This document shows, in pieces, positions 53,594 through 61,788 of a stretch of 64,000 nucleotides of DNA (the stretch's first letter is position 1; every line of letters starts with the position of its first letter). The notes below the pieces were generated by a model. It was not told the DNA's origin, searched no databases, and saw nothing but the letters and a program-made list of their open reading frames with translations. Origin of the DNA: Micavibrio sp. Its GTDB lineage: Bacteria; Pseudomonadota; Alphaproteobacteria; Micavibrionales; UBA2020. A program made the position numbers and the translations under genes. The DNA is taken from the NCBI GenBank assembly GCA_028283745.1, contig JAPWJZ010000004.1, positions 124,001 to 188,000 of the forward strand, written 5' to 3'.

Positions 53594-54631
53594 ATGATTC
53601 AAGAGCTGAACGACCGCACCCGCCAGATATTAAAACTCGTCGTCGACGCCTATGTCGAGACGGGCGAGCCTGTGGGCTCCATGGCGATTTCGCAAAAGCT
53701 GGGCATGAAGCTGTCGCCCGCCACCATCCGCAGCGCCATGGCGGAACTGGAGGAACGCGGCCTGCTGTATTCCCCCCATACCTCCGCCGGCCGCCTGCCG
53801 ACGGACAGCGGCCTTACCGTGTTTGTGGAAGGCCTGCTGGAGCTGGATAACCTTTCCGCGCCCGAGCGTTTAAAAATAGAACAGCGCATGGAAGCCGCGC
53901 GCGGCCACGGCCTGACCGACATGCTGGAGCAAACGTCCAGCTTCCTGTCCGGTCTTGCGTCCTGCGCGGGACTGGTTTTTGCGCCCAAATCAGAAGCGCC
54001 GGTAAAACAGGTGGAATTTGTGCTGCTGGCCCCGGGCCGCGCCCTTGCCGTACTGGTCACGGCGAACGGCGCGGTTGAAAACCGCATTCTGGATGTACCC
54101 AGCACCGTCACCGCGACGGAGCTGACGCGCGCCGCCAATTACCTCAATTCCCGCATTGCCGAAAAAACCTTGAAAGAAGCCGCTGATTTTATTACCGCCG
54201 AGCTTGCCCGCGACCGCACGCAGGTGGATGCGCTGACCGCCAAGGTTGTGGAATCCGGCATTGCCAGCCTTGCGCCCGAAGGCGCGGGCAGCCACCTGTT
54301 CATTCGCGGGCAGGCCAATTTGCTGGACGACGTGACGGCGATTGAAGACCTTGAGCGCATCCGCACGCTGTTCGATGCGCTGGAGGCCAAGGAAACCATG
54401 CTGAAGCTGCTGCAGGCAACGACCAGCGCCGACGGCGTCAAAATTTTCATCGGCGCGGAAAACAAGCTGTTCAACCATTCCGGCTGCTCGCTGATTATTT
54501 CCCCCTACCGCAACCAGGAAGCGCGGGTGGTGGGGGCGATTGGCGTGATTGGCCCGACGCGCCTTAATTACGGGCGGCTGATTCCCGTTTTGAACTACAC
54601 ATCGCAGGTCATTGGCAAAATTCTGGGCTGA
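53594..54631 (+). CDS. hrcA: Heat-inducible transcription repressor HrcA
   Basis: About 345 residues from ATG at 53594. The N-terminal winged helix (IQELNDRTRQILKLVVDAYV then KLSPATIRSAMAELEERGLL) binds the CIRCE operator in other bacteria; the C-terminal domain senses GroEL. No CIRCE sequence (TTAGCACTC-N9-GAGTGCTAA) is seen in front of hrcA, either grpE or dnaK here, so its targets must lie elsewhere or differ in sequence. The ATG lacks a near ribosome site; GAAGGG lies 22 bases upstream. It is followed by grpE after 148 bases. Confidence 0.94.
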   Translation: MIQELNDRTRQILKLVVDAYVETGEPVGSMAISQKLGMKLSPATIRSAMAELEERGLLYSPHTSAGRLPTDSGLTVFVEGLLELDNLSAPERLKIEQRMEAARGHGLTDMLEQTSSFLSGLASCAGLVFAPKSEAPVKQVEFVLLAPGRALAVLVTANGAVENRILDVPSTVTATELTRAANYLNSRIAEKTLKEAADFITAELARDRTQVDALTAKVVESGIASLAPEGAGSHLFIRGQANLLDDVTAIEDLERIRTLFDALEAKETMLKLLQATTSADGVKIFIGAENKLFNHSGCSLIISPYRNQEARVVGAIGVIGPTRLNYGRLIPVLNYTSQVIGKILG

Positions 54632-54693
54632 TAAGCCCCCGTTTGTCCCAAAACAGCCTGTATTGACCGTATAAACGCCCCTTAAAAAGCCGG

Positions 54694-54723
54694 TTGACTC
54701 GCCGGCCGTCGATGCTCTAATAA
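54694..54723 (+). promoter_or_regulatory. Candidate promoter for the first grpE
   Basis: TTGACT at 54694-54699, an 18-base spacer and TAATAA at 54718-54723. A GCCGG/CCGGC inverted repeat brackets the -35. The ATG is 57 bases downstream with AAGGAG before it. Confidence 0.5.
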
Positions 54724-54779
54724 TATGAAAATCTTAAAAGCCGTCAAAAACCACCGTTGCTTGCACAAGGAGCATAGAC

Positions 54780-55442
54780 ATGCCCGATAACATTCCCGGC
54801 AATCCGCCCGACGAGAACAAGAAGCCGGATGCTGCCGCAACGCCCGAAGAAGAAGCACATGCGCAAAAAATGCGCGAGCTGTTCGGCGACCTTGATGAAG
54901 ATGACACCGGCGCGCCGAAAGTCGACACCATTGAATCCCTTCGCGCCGAGCGCGACGAGCTGACAGGCCAGGTCGCCCGCATGTCGTCCACCCTTGGCCG
55001 CTCGCAGCAGGATAACCTGACGCTGTCGCGCCGCGTGGATGAAGCAAAGCAGCTGCTGCAACGCACCGAAACGAACTTCGAGCAGGAAAAGAAATTCGCC
55101 GCTGAAAAGTTTATCAAAGACCTCATCCCCGTGGTCGATACCTTCGAGCTGGGCCTTGCCGCGATTACGAAGAAGCAGCGCGAGGAAGACCCCAAGTTTG
55201 ACAAGCTGGCGCAGGGCATGGAAAAAAGCCTGGCGCAGCTGACCGCCGTTTTCAACAAGTACGGCGTAAAACAGATCAACCCGCTGAACGAGGCTTTCGA
55301 CGCTGAAAAGCACGAAGCCATCACCATGCAGGAAAAAGAAGGCGTGGAGCCTGAAACCGTGATTGGCGTCGCACAGAAGGGCTACGAGCTGAACGGCCGC
55401 GTCATCCGCAACGCCAAGGTCATTGTGACGCCGCCGCAGTAA
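54780..55442 (+). CDS. grpE: GrpE nucleotide exchange factor, first copy (gammaproteobacterial-like)
   Basis: 220 residues. A long N-terminal coiled coil (about 45-130) leads to a C-terminal beta-domain. The GrpE signature is clear: FIKDLIPVVDTFELGL, EAFDAEKHEAITM and the VIGVAQKGYELNGRVIRNA strand. This QKGYxLNGRxIR form is close to enteric GrpE. The second GrpE is quite different in sequence. It would release ADP from DnaK. It is separated from the second copy by a strong terminator, so the two are expressed independently. Confidence 0.94.
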   Translation: MPDNIPGNPPDENKKPDAAATPEEEAHAQKMRELFGDLDEDDTGAPKVDTIESLRAERDELTGQVARMSSTLGRSQQDNLTLSRRVDEAKQLLQRTETNFEQEKKFAAEKFIKDLIPVVDTFELGLAAITKKQREEDPKFDKLAQGMEKSLAQLTAVFNKYGVKQINPLNEAFDAEKHEAITMQEKEGVEPETVIGVAQKGYELNGRVIRNAKVIVTPPQ

Positions 55443-55466
55443 GCGCCGGTTTTGACAGGAATATGA

Positions 55467-55495
55467 AAGCCCCCTTGAAAAAGGGGGCTTTTTTA
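55467..55495 (+). terminator. Terminator between the two grpE genes
   Basis: AAAGCCCCCTT pairs with AAGGGGGCTTT around GAAA and runs into T6. It lies 25 bases after the first grpE stop. Confidence 0.92.
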
Positions 55496-55595
55496 TGGCC
55501 CTTGCCGGCTTTGTACCGCTTGCACTTGAAAAATGGCCTGAAAAACTCCATTGTTAGTCCCGTAAAGTCCACAACTGAGCCACAAGGTAGATGCC

Positions 55596-56219
55596 ATGAC
55601 CCAAGCCCATTCCGACAAACCCGCCGACGACATGCTGCCGGAAGGCATCGACACATCGATTGATGGCGCGGCTGCAGCAGGCGCCGCCCCCGCGGCCGGC
55701 CTTGCCGAAGCGCAGGCGAAAATTACGGAGCTGGAAAAGAAGCTGGCGGAAATTAAGGACCAGGCCCTGCGCGCCCTTGCGGAGGCGGAAAACACCCGCC
55801 GCCGTTCCGAGCGCGAACGGCAGGATACCGCCAAGTTCGCGGTGTCGTCTTTCGCCAAAGACCTGCTGAACGTATCGGACAACCTGCGCCGCGCGCTCAA
55901 TTCCATTTCGCCGGAAGCACGCGAAAAAAGCCCCGAGCTTAAAAACATCTATACCGGCGTTGAAGCGACAGAACGCGAATTGCTGCGCGCCTTTGACAAC
56001 AACAGCATACGCAAGATCGAGCCGATGAACCAGAAGTTCGACCCCAACCTGCACGAAGTGCTGTTTGAAGCGGACGCGCCCGACAAGCCCCCCGGCACCG
56101 TGGTGCAGATCATCGAGCCCGGCTACACCATTCACGAACGCCTGCTGCGCCCGGCCCGCGTTGGCGTTGCCCGCGGCGGCGATACATCTGCCGGCAGCTC
56201 CGTCGACCGCGAAGTTTAA
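55596..56219 (+). CDS. grpE: GrpE nucleotide exchange factor, second copy (alphaproteobacterial type)
   Basis: 207 residues. A coiled coil (about 38-100, EAQAKITELEKKLAEI) precedes the beta-domain. The core reads SSFAKDLLNVSDNLRRAL and NQKFDPNLHEVLFEAD. Its C-terminal strand, VVQIIEPGYTIHERLLRPARV, is the form usual in alphaproteobacteria. This is probably the ancestral, housekeeping copy. AAGGTAG precedes the ATG. I cannot say which copy serves the DnaK at 62 kb, or whether one serves another Hsp70 outside the window. Confidence 0.94.
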   Translation: MTQAHSDKPADDMLPEGIDTSIDGAAAAGAAPAAGLAEAQAKITELEKKLAEIKDQALRALAEAENTRRRSERERQDTAKFAVSSFAKDLLNVSDNLRRALNSISPEAREKSPELKNIYTGVEATERELLRAFDNNSIRKIEPMNQKFDPNLHEVLFEADAPDKPPGTVVQIIEPGYTIHERLLRPARVGVARGGDTSAGSSVDREV

Positions 56220-56234
56220 GCGTCTCCAAGCATT

Positions 56235-56312
56235 GTCATTCTGAACGCCGCAAAGAATCCCCCCCCCTTTGCTGCGGTTAAGAAAGACTCTTCGCGCCGT
56301 CAAGAACGGTCG
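56235..56312. repeat. Imperfect inverted repeat with a dispersed GTCATnCTGAACG motif
   Basis: The left end GTCATTCTGAACGCCGCAAA continues AGAATC. The right end (about 56286-56310) roughly reverse-complements it (GACTCTTCGCGCCGTCAAGA). A C9 run lies between them. The same head motif occurs at 57373. This is the look of a small MITE/REP-like intergenic element, not of a gene. Confidence 0.5.
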
Positions 56313-56441
56313 TAAAATAGTTGTTTAAAATCATAGCCTTACCGTGCCAACAGCCGTTCTATGGCAGATTTTTAACAATTTTTAACGATATTATGCGAAT
56401 ATAAGGTACATTTTTCCATACGGGGATATACGGGAGAGATC

Positions 56442-57305
56442 ATGGCGATTACAGGCGAAAGCTTTACCGACGACGACAGAAAATACGGGGTGGACAGCCA
56501 CCAGTATGACGGCTTCGGGTCCAAGGGCGTCGAAAGCATGTCGGTCAATACCGACCTTCTCTCCAAAAGCACCAGCATCGGCGCGACCTTCACCAAACCG
56601 CGCGGCACGGACGGCGACAGCCTGAAGGCCACCATCGGCGGCCTGCTTGAAAACGCCGGCATTAAAGATGTCGAATTCAAGGACTACGGCAACCAGAGCT
56701 TCTCGATCAAAATTCCGGAAGGCCCGGGCCAGACCCTCTTGAACATCGCCAGCGCGCTCGCCACCACGGTTGAAGTTGACCGCGGCACCACGCTTTATGC
56801 CGTCCTCACCAAGGAAGACGCGCAGGATGTCATCAAGCATGAACTGGCGCGCCAGAACATGACGCTGCAAGAAGCGAAATTGATGGACGTTTCCTTCACC
56901 ACGCTCGACAAGGCCGGTTACGGCGCGGGCGTGCAGGCGCCGACGTATAAAGACGTCGATCTTGGCAAATATCCCTTCGGCCCCATCGACTTCATGCGCG
57001 AAGAAGGCGTCTTCAGCAAATTCGCCGGCGAGAAAAGCACGCGCGTCGAAGTGCGTGACGGCCTTGCCAACAGCGTGGCAACCCAGCTCCGCGACGCGGG
57101 CCTTGAGGTAAAACGCGCCGAAGGCAGCAACACCATCTGGATTTCGTCGGACGTTGACACAGTTGTCGGCGCGATGGGCAAAAAAGGCATCCTGCCCGTA
57201 AACGTGGCGCAGGAAATCACCGGCGCGCAGCCGCCCGCCGCGGCGCCCGCAACGCCCACGATTGCCGCACCCCGCCAGCAGGCACCGGCAGCAGCGAAGC
57301 TGTAA
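56442..57305 (+). CDS. Uncharacterised protein, no recognised domain
   Basis: 287 residues that I do not recognise. No signal peptide is seen. The body is mixed alpha/beta with a glycine-rich front (TDDDRKYGVDSHQYDGFGSK), a segment SFSIKIPEGPGQTLLNIASA, and two further similar-looking halves (DGLANSVATQLRDAGLEVKR). The C-terminal 45 residues are Ala/Pro/Gln-rich. A GGAGAG site precedes the ATG, and a strong terminator follows, so it is a single-gene unit in the gap between grpE and dnaK. Confidence 0.75.
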   Translation: MAITGESFTDDDRKYGVDSHQYDGFGSKGVESMSVNTDLLSKSTSIGATFTKPRGTDGDSLKATIGGLLENAGIKDVEFKDYGNQSFSIKIPEGPGQTLLNIASALATTVEVDRGTTLYAVLTKEDAQDVIKHELARQNMTLQEAKLMDVSFTTLDKAGYGAGVQAPTYKDVDLGKYPFGPIDFMREEGVFSKFAGEKSTRVEVRDGLANSVATQLRDAGLEVKRAEGSNTIWISSDVDTVVGAMGKKGILPVNVAQEITGAQPPAAAPATPTIAAPRQQAPAAAKL

Positions 57306-57319
57306 GTTTCTCTTTCAAC

Positions 57320-57360
57320 AAAAAATCCCCCGCATGCTTTTCGCAGCGGGGGATTTTTTT
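57320..57360 (+). terminator. Terminator after the 287-residue unknown
   Basis: AAAAAATCCCCCGC and GCGGGGGATTTTTTT form a stem around a 12-base loop, ending in T7, 15 bases after the stop. Confidence 0.88.
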
Positions 57361-57372
57361 ATGCCTGTTTTT

Positions 57373-57399
57373 GTCATCCTGAACGCAGTGAAGAATGAC
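57373..57399. repeat. Second copy of the GTCATnCTGAACG dispersed motif
   Basis: GTCATCCTGAACGCAGTGAA continues GAATGAC. It matches the motif at 56235 (GTCATTCTGAACG..AAGAAT), 1.1 kb away, and lies directly after a terminator. Confidence 0.55.
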
Positions 57400-57420
57400 A
57401 AAAAAGAAGATACGTTTTGC

Positions 57421-57975
57421 TTAGTTCGTGTGCCCGAAATGCCGGCTCGGCACGCCGCATTTTTGGCGTATCCAGATATCGGGAGGCAAATCCATCGTCT
57501 CTGGGGGCTTGGAAAAATACTGCACGTCCGGGCTTTGGCTCATACGGTCTACATTGTAATAAAATTGATTCTGCGCATGCGGAAGTATTATCGCATAGGG
57601 CGCACTGTCCGGTAGCCCCTCGCGGGCATACGTCATGTCTTTGTTCAACGCCATTATGTCGAGACTTGCGACATGTGGCAGCTTCGACTTGCACTCGACA
57701 AGACCGCTGCCGATGCAGGAATTTGTCAAGGTGACCGTTGTCAGAAGCTTCTTCGTCTCGGCAGAATACATTTTAATATGCAACTTCGCGTTGTCTCCGC
57801 CCAAATATTCAGGGTGTAAATCTTCGATCACCATTTCATAGGTGTAATCGCCGTAGTCACCCTTCGGTGCGTAAACAGCTTTATCGGCGGGGCAATGCTC
57901 CTCCTCGGCTACGGCTGGCACCGCCATGAAGGATAGCGCGAAGATAAACGCAACGCCCGCCAATACCGTTTTCAT
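57421..57975 (-). CDS. Small exported protein of unknown function
   Basis: 184 residues. A signal peptide (about 1-23, FALSFMAVPAVAEEE) indicates export. The mature protein is beta-rich with five or so cysteines, including SCIGSGLVECKSKL and RQKCGVPSR, and could be disulfide-bonded. No family recognised. It starts two bases after the stop of the HREDGPA-repeat gene, so the pair is co-transcribed from the promoter at 58497. Confidence 0.72.
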   Translation of the reverse strand: MKTVLAGVAFIFALSFMAVPAVAEEEHCPADKAVYAPKGDYGDYTYEMVIEDLHPEYLGGDNAKLHIKMYSAETKKLLTTVTLTNSCIGSGLVECKSKLPHVASLDIMALNKDMTYAREGLPDSAPYAIILPHAQNQFYYNVDRMSQSPDVQYFSKPPETMDLPPDIWIRQKCGVPSRHFGHTN

Positions 57976-57977
57976 GC

Positions 57978-58457
57978 TTACTTCAGCGTCGGCGGCGGCT
58001 TGTTGAACTTCACCGTTTTCAGCAGCTTGATGTTATTGTCGGCAACGGTGGTTGCGTCCTGCTCGATCTGCTTCAGTTCCTGTTCTTTCTTTTCGGCGGC
58101 AATCGCGATGGCAGCGGGCTTGCCCTCAACCCAGACCTTGCCGTCCTTCCAGTACTCGCTTTCCCCATGCACGCGCTCGATGGCGGGGCCGTCTTCGCGG
58201 TGGCGGTTGCCGTTGCGGTAAAATTCGCGCCCGCCGTCGGCCCATTCAATGGCGGCGCCGCCCTCGCGGTGCAGTTCGCCGTAGCGGTACCATTTTTTGG
58301 TGCCGCTGGCGGAAATGAAGGCGGGGCCTTCCGCTTCGGCGCGGTGGGGCTTCCAGTGGAAATACCAGTGCTGGTTGCCTTCGGCATCCACCAATCTTCC
58401 GGTCTTGAACTGGCAGATGTGCTTGAGACGAGCGATAAGGTCGGAAGGGGACTTCAT
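57978..58457 (-). CDS. HREDGPA-type short-repeat protein
   Basis: 159 residues with about four repeats of 20-24 residues in positions 25-120. The repeat core is an aromatic pair, GxxHRExGPAI and a WxxG turn: WYRYGELHREGGAAIEW, FYRNGNRHREDGPAIER, and a partial YWKDGKVWVEGKPAAI. Such repeats resemble MORN-like or viral/phage H-R-E-D-G-P-A repeats that form beta-hairpins. The C-terminal 40 residues are a charged coiled coil. No signal peptide is visible. It is the first gene of a pair with the exported protein; function unknown. Confidence 0.75.
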   Translation of the reverse strand: MKSPSDLIARLKHICQFKTGRLVDAEGNQHWYFHWKPHRAEAEGPAFISASGTKKWYRYGELHREGGAAIEWADGGREFYRNGNRHREDGPAIERVHGESEYWKDGKVWVEGKPAAIAIAAEKKEQELKQIEQDATTVADNNIKLLKTVKFNKPPPTLK

Positions 58458-58496
58458 GGGGAACAGACTTATAAGGGGTTTAAAAAATACCGCGCC

Positions 58497-58524
58497 ACTA
58501 TAGGGTTTTATGGGAAGAGGTCAA
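58497..58524 (-). promoter_or_regulatory. Promoter for the repeat-protein/exported-protein pair
   Basis: On the minus strand TTGACC (complement of 58519-58524), a 16-base spacer and TATAGT (complement of 58497-58502), 40 bases upstream of the ATG. The same TATAGT with a 16-base spacer occurs before the J-domain gene. Confidence 0.7.
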
Positions 58525-58596
58525 GGCGGTAATTTTAGAACAGCGTTTCATCAATTCCAGCCTTAAGTTAAGCCCCGGAATGGCCCAGATGGTTTC

Positions 58597-58626
58597 TTGA
58601 CATTACACATAATGGGCAACTAGATT
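58597..58626 (+). promoter_or_regulatory. Promoter for the acyltransferase/acyl ligase gene
   Basis: A perfect TTGACA at 58597-58602, an 18-base spacer and TAGATT at 58621-58626, 60 bases before the ATG. Confidence 0.62.
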
Positions 58627-58685
58627 ATGGCATCTTTTCAAGATTCGCCTCGTTATAAAAACAAACCAATAAGGGTGTCTATCAC

Positions 58686-61172
58686 ATGCCAGATTCCATT
58701 ACGCCTGCAACCGAAGAAACCAGCGCCGCACAAACCGACCTTCAGCAAGACACCCCCGCGCAGGATACCGCCGCGAAAGACGACGGCTATAAGCTGCCGA
58801 AAAAAAGCTGGGTCAACCGCCAGCTGGACAAAGCCTTCCACGCGGGCCTGCGCCTTGCCTTCCGCACATTCTTCGGCGCGACCATTAAAGGCACCGAGAA
58901 TTTCAAGGGCATTGAAGGCAAGCCGACGCTGATCATCGCCAACCACGTGTCATTCATCGATGGCTTCCTGCTGGGCGCGGCGCTGCCCGTTTCCCCCGCC
59001 TTCGCGATCGATACCGGCATGTACGCGAAAATCACCAAGAACCCCATCGTCCGCTTTTTCGTGAAGCGCGTGGATTTCCACCCGATGGACACGACCAACC
59101 CGCAAGCCATCCGCGAGCTGGCGAAGCTCGCCAAGGCCGGCAAGCCCGTGATGATCTTCCCCGAAGGCAAGCTGACCGCCACCGGCACGCTGATGCAGGC
59201 CTTCGGCGGCGCCGGTACCGTGGCCGATAGCGCGAAAGCCAACATCATTTCCATTTATATGGATGGCCTGAACCACCTGCCCTTTGGCGCGACCCGCCTG
59301 AAAAGCTACCCGCGCAAACTGTTCCCGAAGCTTTCCGTCACTGTTATGCCGCCGCAGAAGCTTGATTTGCCGGACGACCTGACAGGCCGCGCCCGCCGCA
59401 AGGCCCGCGACGAGAAGATGGAAAAAATCTTCCAGGAAATGCCGGTCAAGGCGCTGGATTCCAACCGCTCCCTCATGGATGCGCTGCACATTGCCGCCCG
59501 CAACTTCGGCTACAAGCGCGACATCCTCGATGATATCGACGGCACGCCGATGAACTACGGCCTGCTGCTGACGGGTGCCTACGCCCTTGGCGACAAGCTG
59601 GCGAAAGTCACCGCGCCGCATGAAAACGTCGGCTTCCTGCTGCCGAACAGCAAGGGCGCCTGCGTTTCCTTCTTCGCGCTTTCGGCCTACGGGCGGGTGC
59701 CGACGATGCTGAACGCGAAGGCGGAGCAGAAAGACATGCTGTCGTATACCGACACCGCGCAGCTCAAAACCATCGTCACCTCGCGCAAGTTCGTGCAGAT
59801 GGCGAAGCTGGAAGATAAAATTTCCACGCTCTCCGAAAAATGCAAAATCGTTTACCTTGAAGACGTGAAGGAAACCGTGGGTTTCGGCACGAAAATCAAG
59901 GCGGCGCTTCGCGCGCGCGGCCTGTTCCCGCGCCCGAAGGACGGTTTGAAGGGCGGGGATCCCGCTGCCATCATCTTCACCTCCGGCTCCGAAGGGCTGC
60001 CGAAGGGTGTGGTGCTGTCTTCGACCAACCTGCTGTCCAACATCACGCAGGTCCATGCCGTGACGCCGATTACGCCGAACGACAAGGTCTTCAACTGCAT
60101 GCCCATTTTCCACTCCTTCGGCCTGTCCGGCGGCATGATCATGCCGATCATGAAGGGCGTGCGCAGCTTCCAGTACCCGAACCCGCTGGATGGCAAGAAC
60201 ATTCCGAAGCTCGTGTACTTCTATGACACGACCGTGATGTTCGGCACCGATACGTTCCTCAACCTCTATGCCCGCAACGCGACCGACAAGGACTTTTCCG
60301 GCCTGCGCATGGTCTTTGCGGGTGCGGAGCGCTTGCAGGATTCGACCTATGACATGTACGTCGACCGCTTCAACGTGCGCGTGAACAACGCCTACGGCTG
60401 CTCCGAAGCGGCACCCGGCGTTGCCATGAACGTGCCGGGCGCCCACAAGCGCGGCACCGTCGGCAAGTTCCTGCCCGGCATCGAAACCAAGCTGGAAGCC
60501 ATGCCCGACATGGACAACGGCTTCAAGCTGTCCGTGCGCGGCCCCAACGTCATGCTCGGCTACCTCAAAAACGAAGAGCCCGGCAAGCTGCAGCCGCCAA
60601 AAGACGGCTGGCATGATACCGGCGATATCGTCACCATCAACCCCGCCGGCTTCGTGCAGCTGGCCGGCCGCGCCAAGCGCTTTGCCAAAATCGGCGGCGA
60701 AATGGTCTCGCTGGATACGGTTGAAAACATCGCCAACGCCGCCTCGCAGAAAAAGGAAGTCGCCAACGCGACCATACTCCGCCAGGACCCGGTTGCGGGT
60801 GATGCCATCGTCCTCTTCACGACCGACCCGCTGCTGAAGCGCGAACAGCTCTTCAAGGCGGCGCAGGATACTGGCCGTTCCGTCCTCGGCCTGCCGAAAA
60901 ACCCTGATATTCACGTGCTGGCCGAACTGCCGAAACTTCCCACCGGCAAGACCGACTACGTGACCTTGAAAAAACTGCTGCTGACCCCCGCCCCCGCAAC
61001 CGACGCTGCCGCCAACATCGCCGCCGCCGAGGTAAAGGACGCAAAACCGGCTATCCAACCGCAGGCCGGCCTCACCGCCGACTTCGGCCAGGCGCAAAGC
61101 AACGACAATAAACCCGCCGCCACCGCAACCACCGCCGCCGCCCCCAAAACCGGCAACGGCCCCGCGGTTTAA
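58686..61172 (+). CDS. aas: Bifunctional acylglycerophospholipid acyltransferase/acyl-ACP ligase (Aas-like)
   Basis: 828 residues in two enzymes. The PlsC acyltransferase domain (about 65-240) has the HxxxxD motif in ANHVSFIDG and FPEGKLTATG. The AMP-binding ligase (about 290-770) has the IIFTSGSEGLPKGVV P-loop, YGCSEAAPG and DGWHDTGDIV. E. coli Aas re-acylates lysophosphatidylethanolamine with fatty acid activated on bound ACP. No lysophospholipid transporter domain is attached. A 40-residue N-terminal acidic tail and an Ala/Pro-rich C-terminal tail are extra. A strong terminator follows. Confidence 0.9.
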   Translation: MPDSITPATEETSAAQTDLQQDTPAQDTAAKDDGYKLPKKSWVNRQLDKAFHAGLRLAFRTFFGATIKGTENFKGIEGKPTLIIANHVSFIDGFLLGAALPVSPAFAIDTGMYAKITKNPIVRFFVKRVDFHPMDTTNPQAIRELAKLAKAGKPVMIFPEGKLTATGTLMQAFGGAGTVADSAKANIISIYMDGLNHLPFGATRLKSYPRKLFPKLSVTVMPPQKLDLPDDLTGRARRKARDEKMEKIFQEMPVKALDSNRSLMDALHIAARNFGYKRDILDDIDGTPMNYGLLLTGAYALGDKLAKVTAPHENVGFLLPNSKGACVSFFALSAYGRVPTMLNAKAEQKDMLSYTDTAQLKTIVTSRKFVQMAKLEDKISTLSEKCKIVYLEDVKETVGFGTKIKAALRARGLFPRPKDGLKGGDPAAIIFTSGSEGLPKGVVLSSTNLLSNITQVHAVTPITPNDKVFNCMPIFHSFGLSGGMIMPIMKGVRSFQYPNPLDGKNIPKLVYFYDTTVMFGTDTFLNLYARNATDKDFSGLRMVFAGAERLQDSTYDMYVDRFNVRVNNAYGCSEAAPGVAMNVPGAHKRGTVGKFLPGIETKLEAMPDMDNGFKLSVRGPNVMLGYLKNEEPGKLQPPKDGWHDTGDIVTINPAGFVQLAGRAKRFAKIGGEMVSLDTVENIANAASQKKEVANATILRQDPVAGDAIVLFTTDPLLKREQLFKAAQDTGRSVLGLPKNPDIHVLAELPKLPTGKTDYVTLKKLLLTPAPATDAAANIAAAEVKDAKPAIQPQAGLTADFGQAQSNDNKPAATATTAAAPKTGNGPAV

Positions 61173-61187
61173 CGAAGCCGAGACAAC

Positions 61188-61220
61188 AAAAAAAGCCCCG
61201 GATCGCTCCGGGGCTTTTTT
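61188..61220. terminator. Terminator after aas, shared with the peroxidase gene
   Basis: AAAAAAGCCCCGGA pairs with TCCGGGGCTTTTTT around TCGC. It is 16 bases after the aas stop and 14 bases before the end of the convergent minus-strand gene, and A-runs and T-runs suit both directions. Confidence 0.93.
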
Positions 61221-61233
61221 ATTGAAGCGATAG

Positions 61234-61788
61234 TTACTTCTTCGCCAGCTCTTTCGCCAGCGCCTGTTGCAGCATCGGGTCTTCGGGCGTCACATCCGGC
61301 GCGAAGCGGGCGACGACGTCGCCGTTGCGGCTGACGAGGAATTTTTCGAAGTTCCACATCACTTCGCCCGGTTTGGCGTTGTAGAGGCCTTTTTCAATCA
61401 GCTTCTTTTTCAGCATGCTGTCGGCGGGGCCTTGCGCTTCGGGCACGGCGGTGGTGAGCGCCTGGTACAACGGGTGCTGGCCATCGCCCTTCACGACGAT
61501 TTTTTCGAACATCGGGAATTCGACGCCGAAGGTGGCGCGGCAGAACTCGGCGATTTCACCGTTGCTGCCGGGTTCCTGCCCCGCGAATTCGTTGGCGGGA
61601 AAGCCGAGGACTTCAAGCCCTTCGGCCTTCTTGTCGGCATACAGCTTTTCAAGGCCTTCGTACTGCTTGGTCAGGCCGCATTTGGAGGCGACGTTGACGA
61701 TGAGCAGTGCCTTGCCGGCGTAATCCTTGAGGCTGGCAGGGGTGCCGTCGATTTTTTTGAGGGGGATGGAATAAAGCGGGCTGGTCAT
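61234..61788 (-). CDS. Glutathione peroxidase family protein
   Basis: 184 residues, reducing peroxides with thioredoxin or glutathione. The peroxidatic Cys is in NVASKCGLTKQY, the catalytic Gln in FAGQEPG, and Trp-Asn in MWNFEKFLV. The usual FPCNQF reads FPANEF here, so the resolving cysteine of thioredoxin-dependent members is missing; another (EFCRATF) is nearby. The ATG at 61788 has ACAGGAGATATC upstream. No signal peptide. It is a single gene between aas and dnaK. Confidence 0.9.
   Translation of the reverse strand: MTSPLYSIPLKKIDGTPASLKDYAGKALLIVNVASKCGLTKQYEGLEKLYADKKAEGLEVLGFPANEFAGQEPGSNGEIAEFCRATFGVEFPMFEKIVVKGDGQHPLYQALTTAVPEAQGPADSMLKKKLIEKGLYNAKPGEVMWNFEKFLVSRNGDVVARFAPDVTPEDPMLQQALAKELAKK

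Noticed and set aside
58950-61097. Long minus-strand open frame (715 codons) opposite aas
   Set aside because: It mirrors the codon pattern of a well-identified plus-strand gene; the translation has no motif and no ribosome site. GC-rich genes often leave the antisense frame open.
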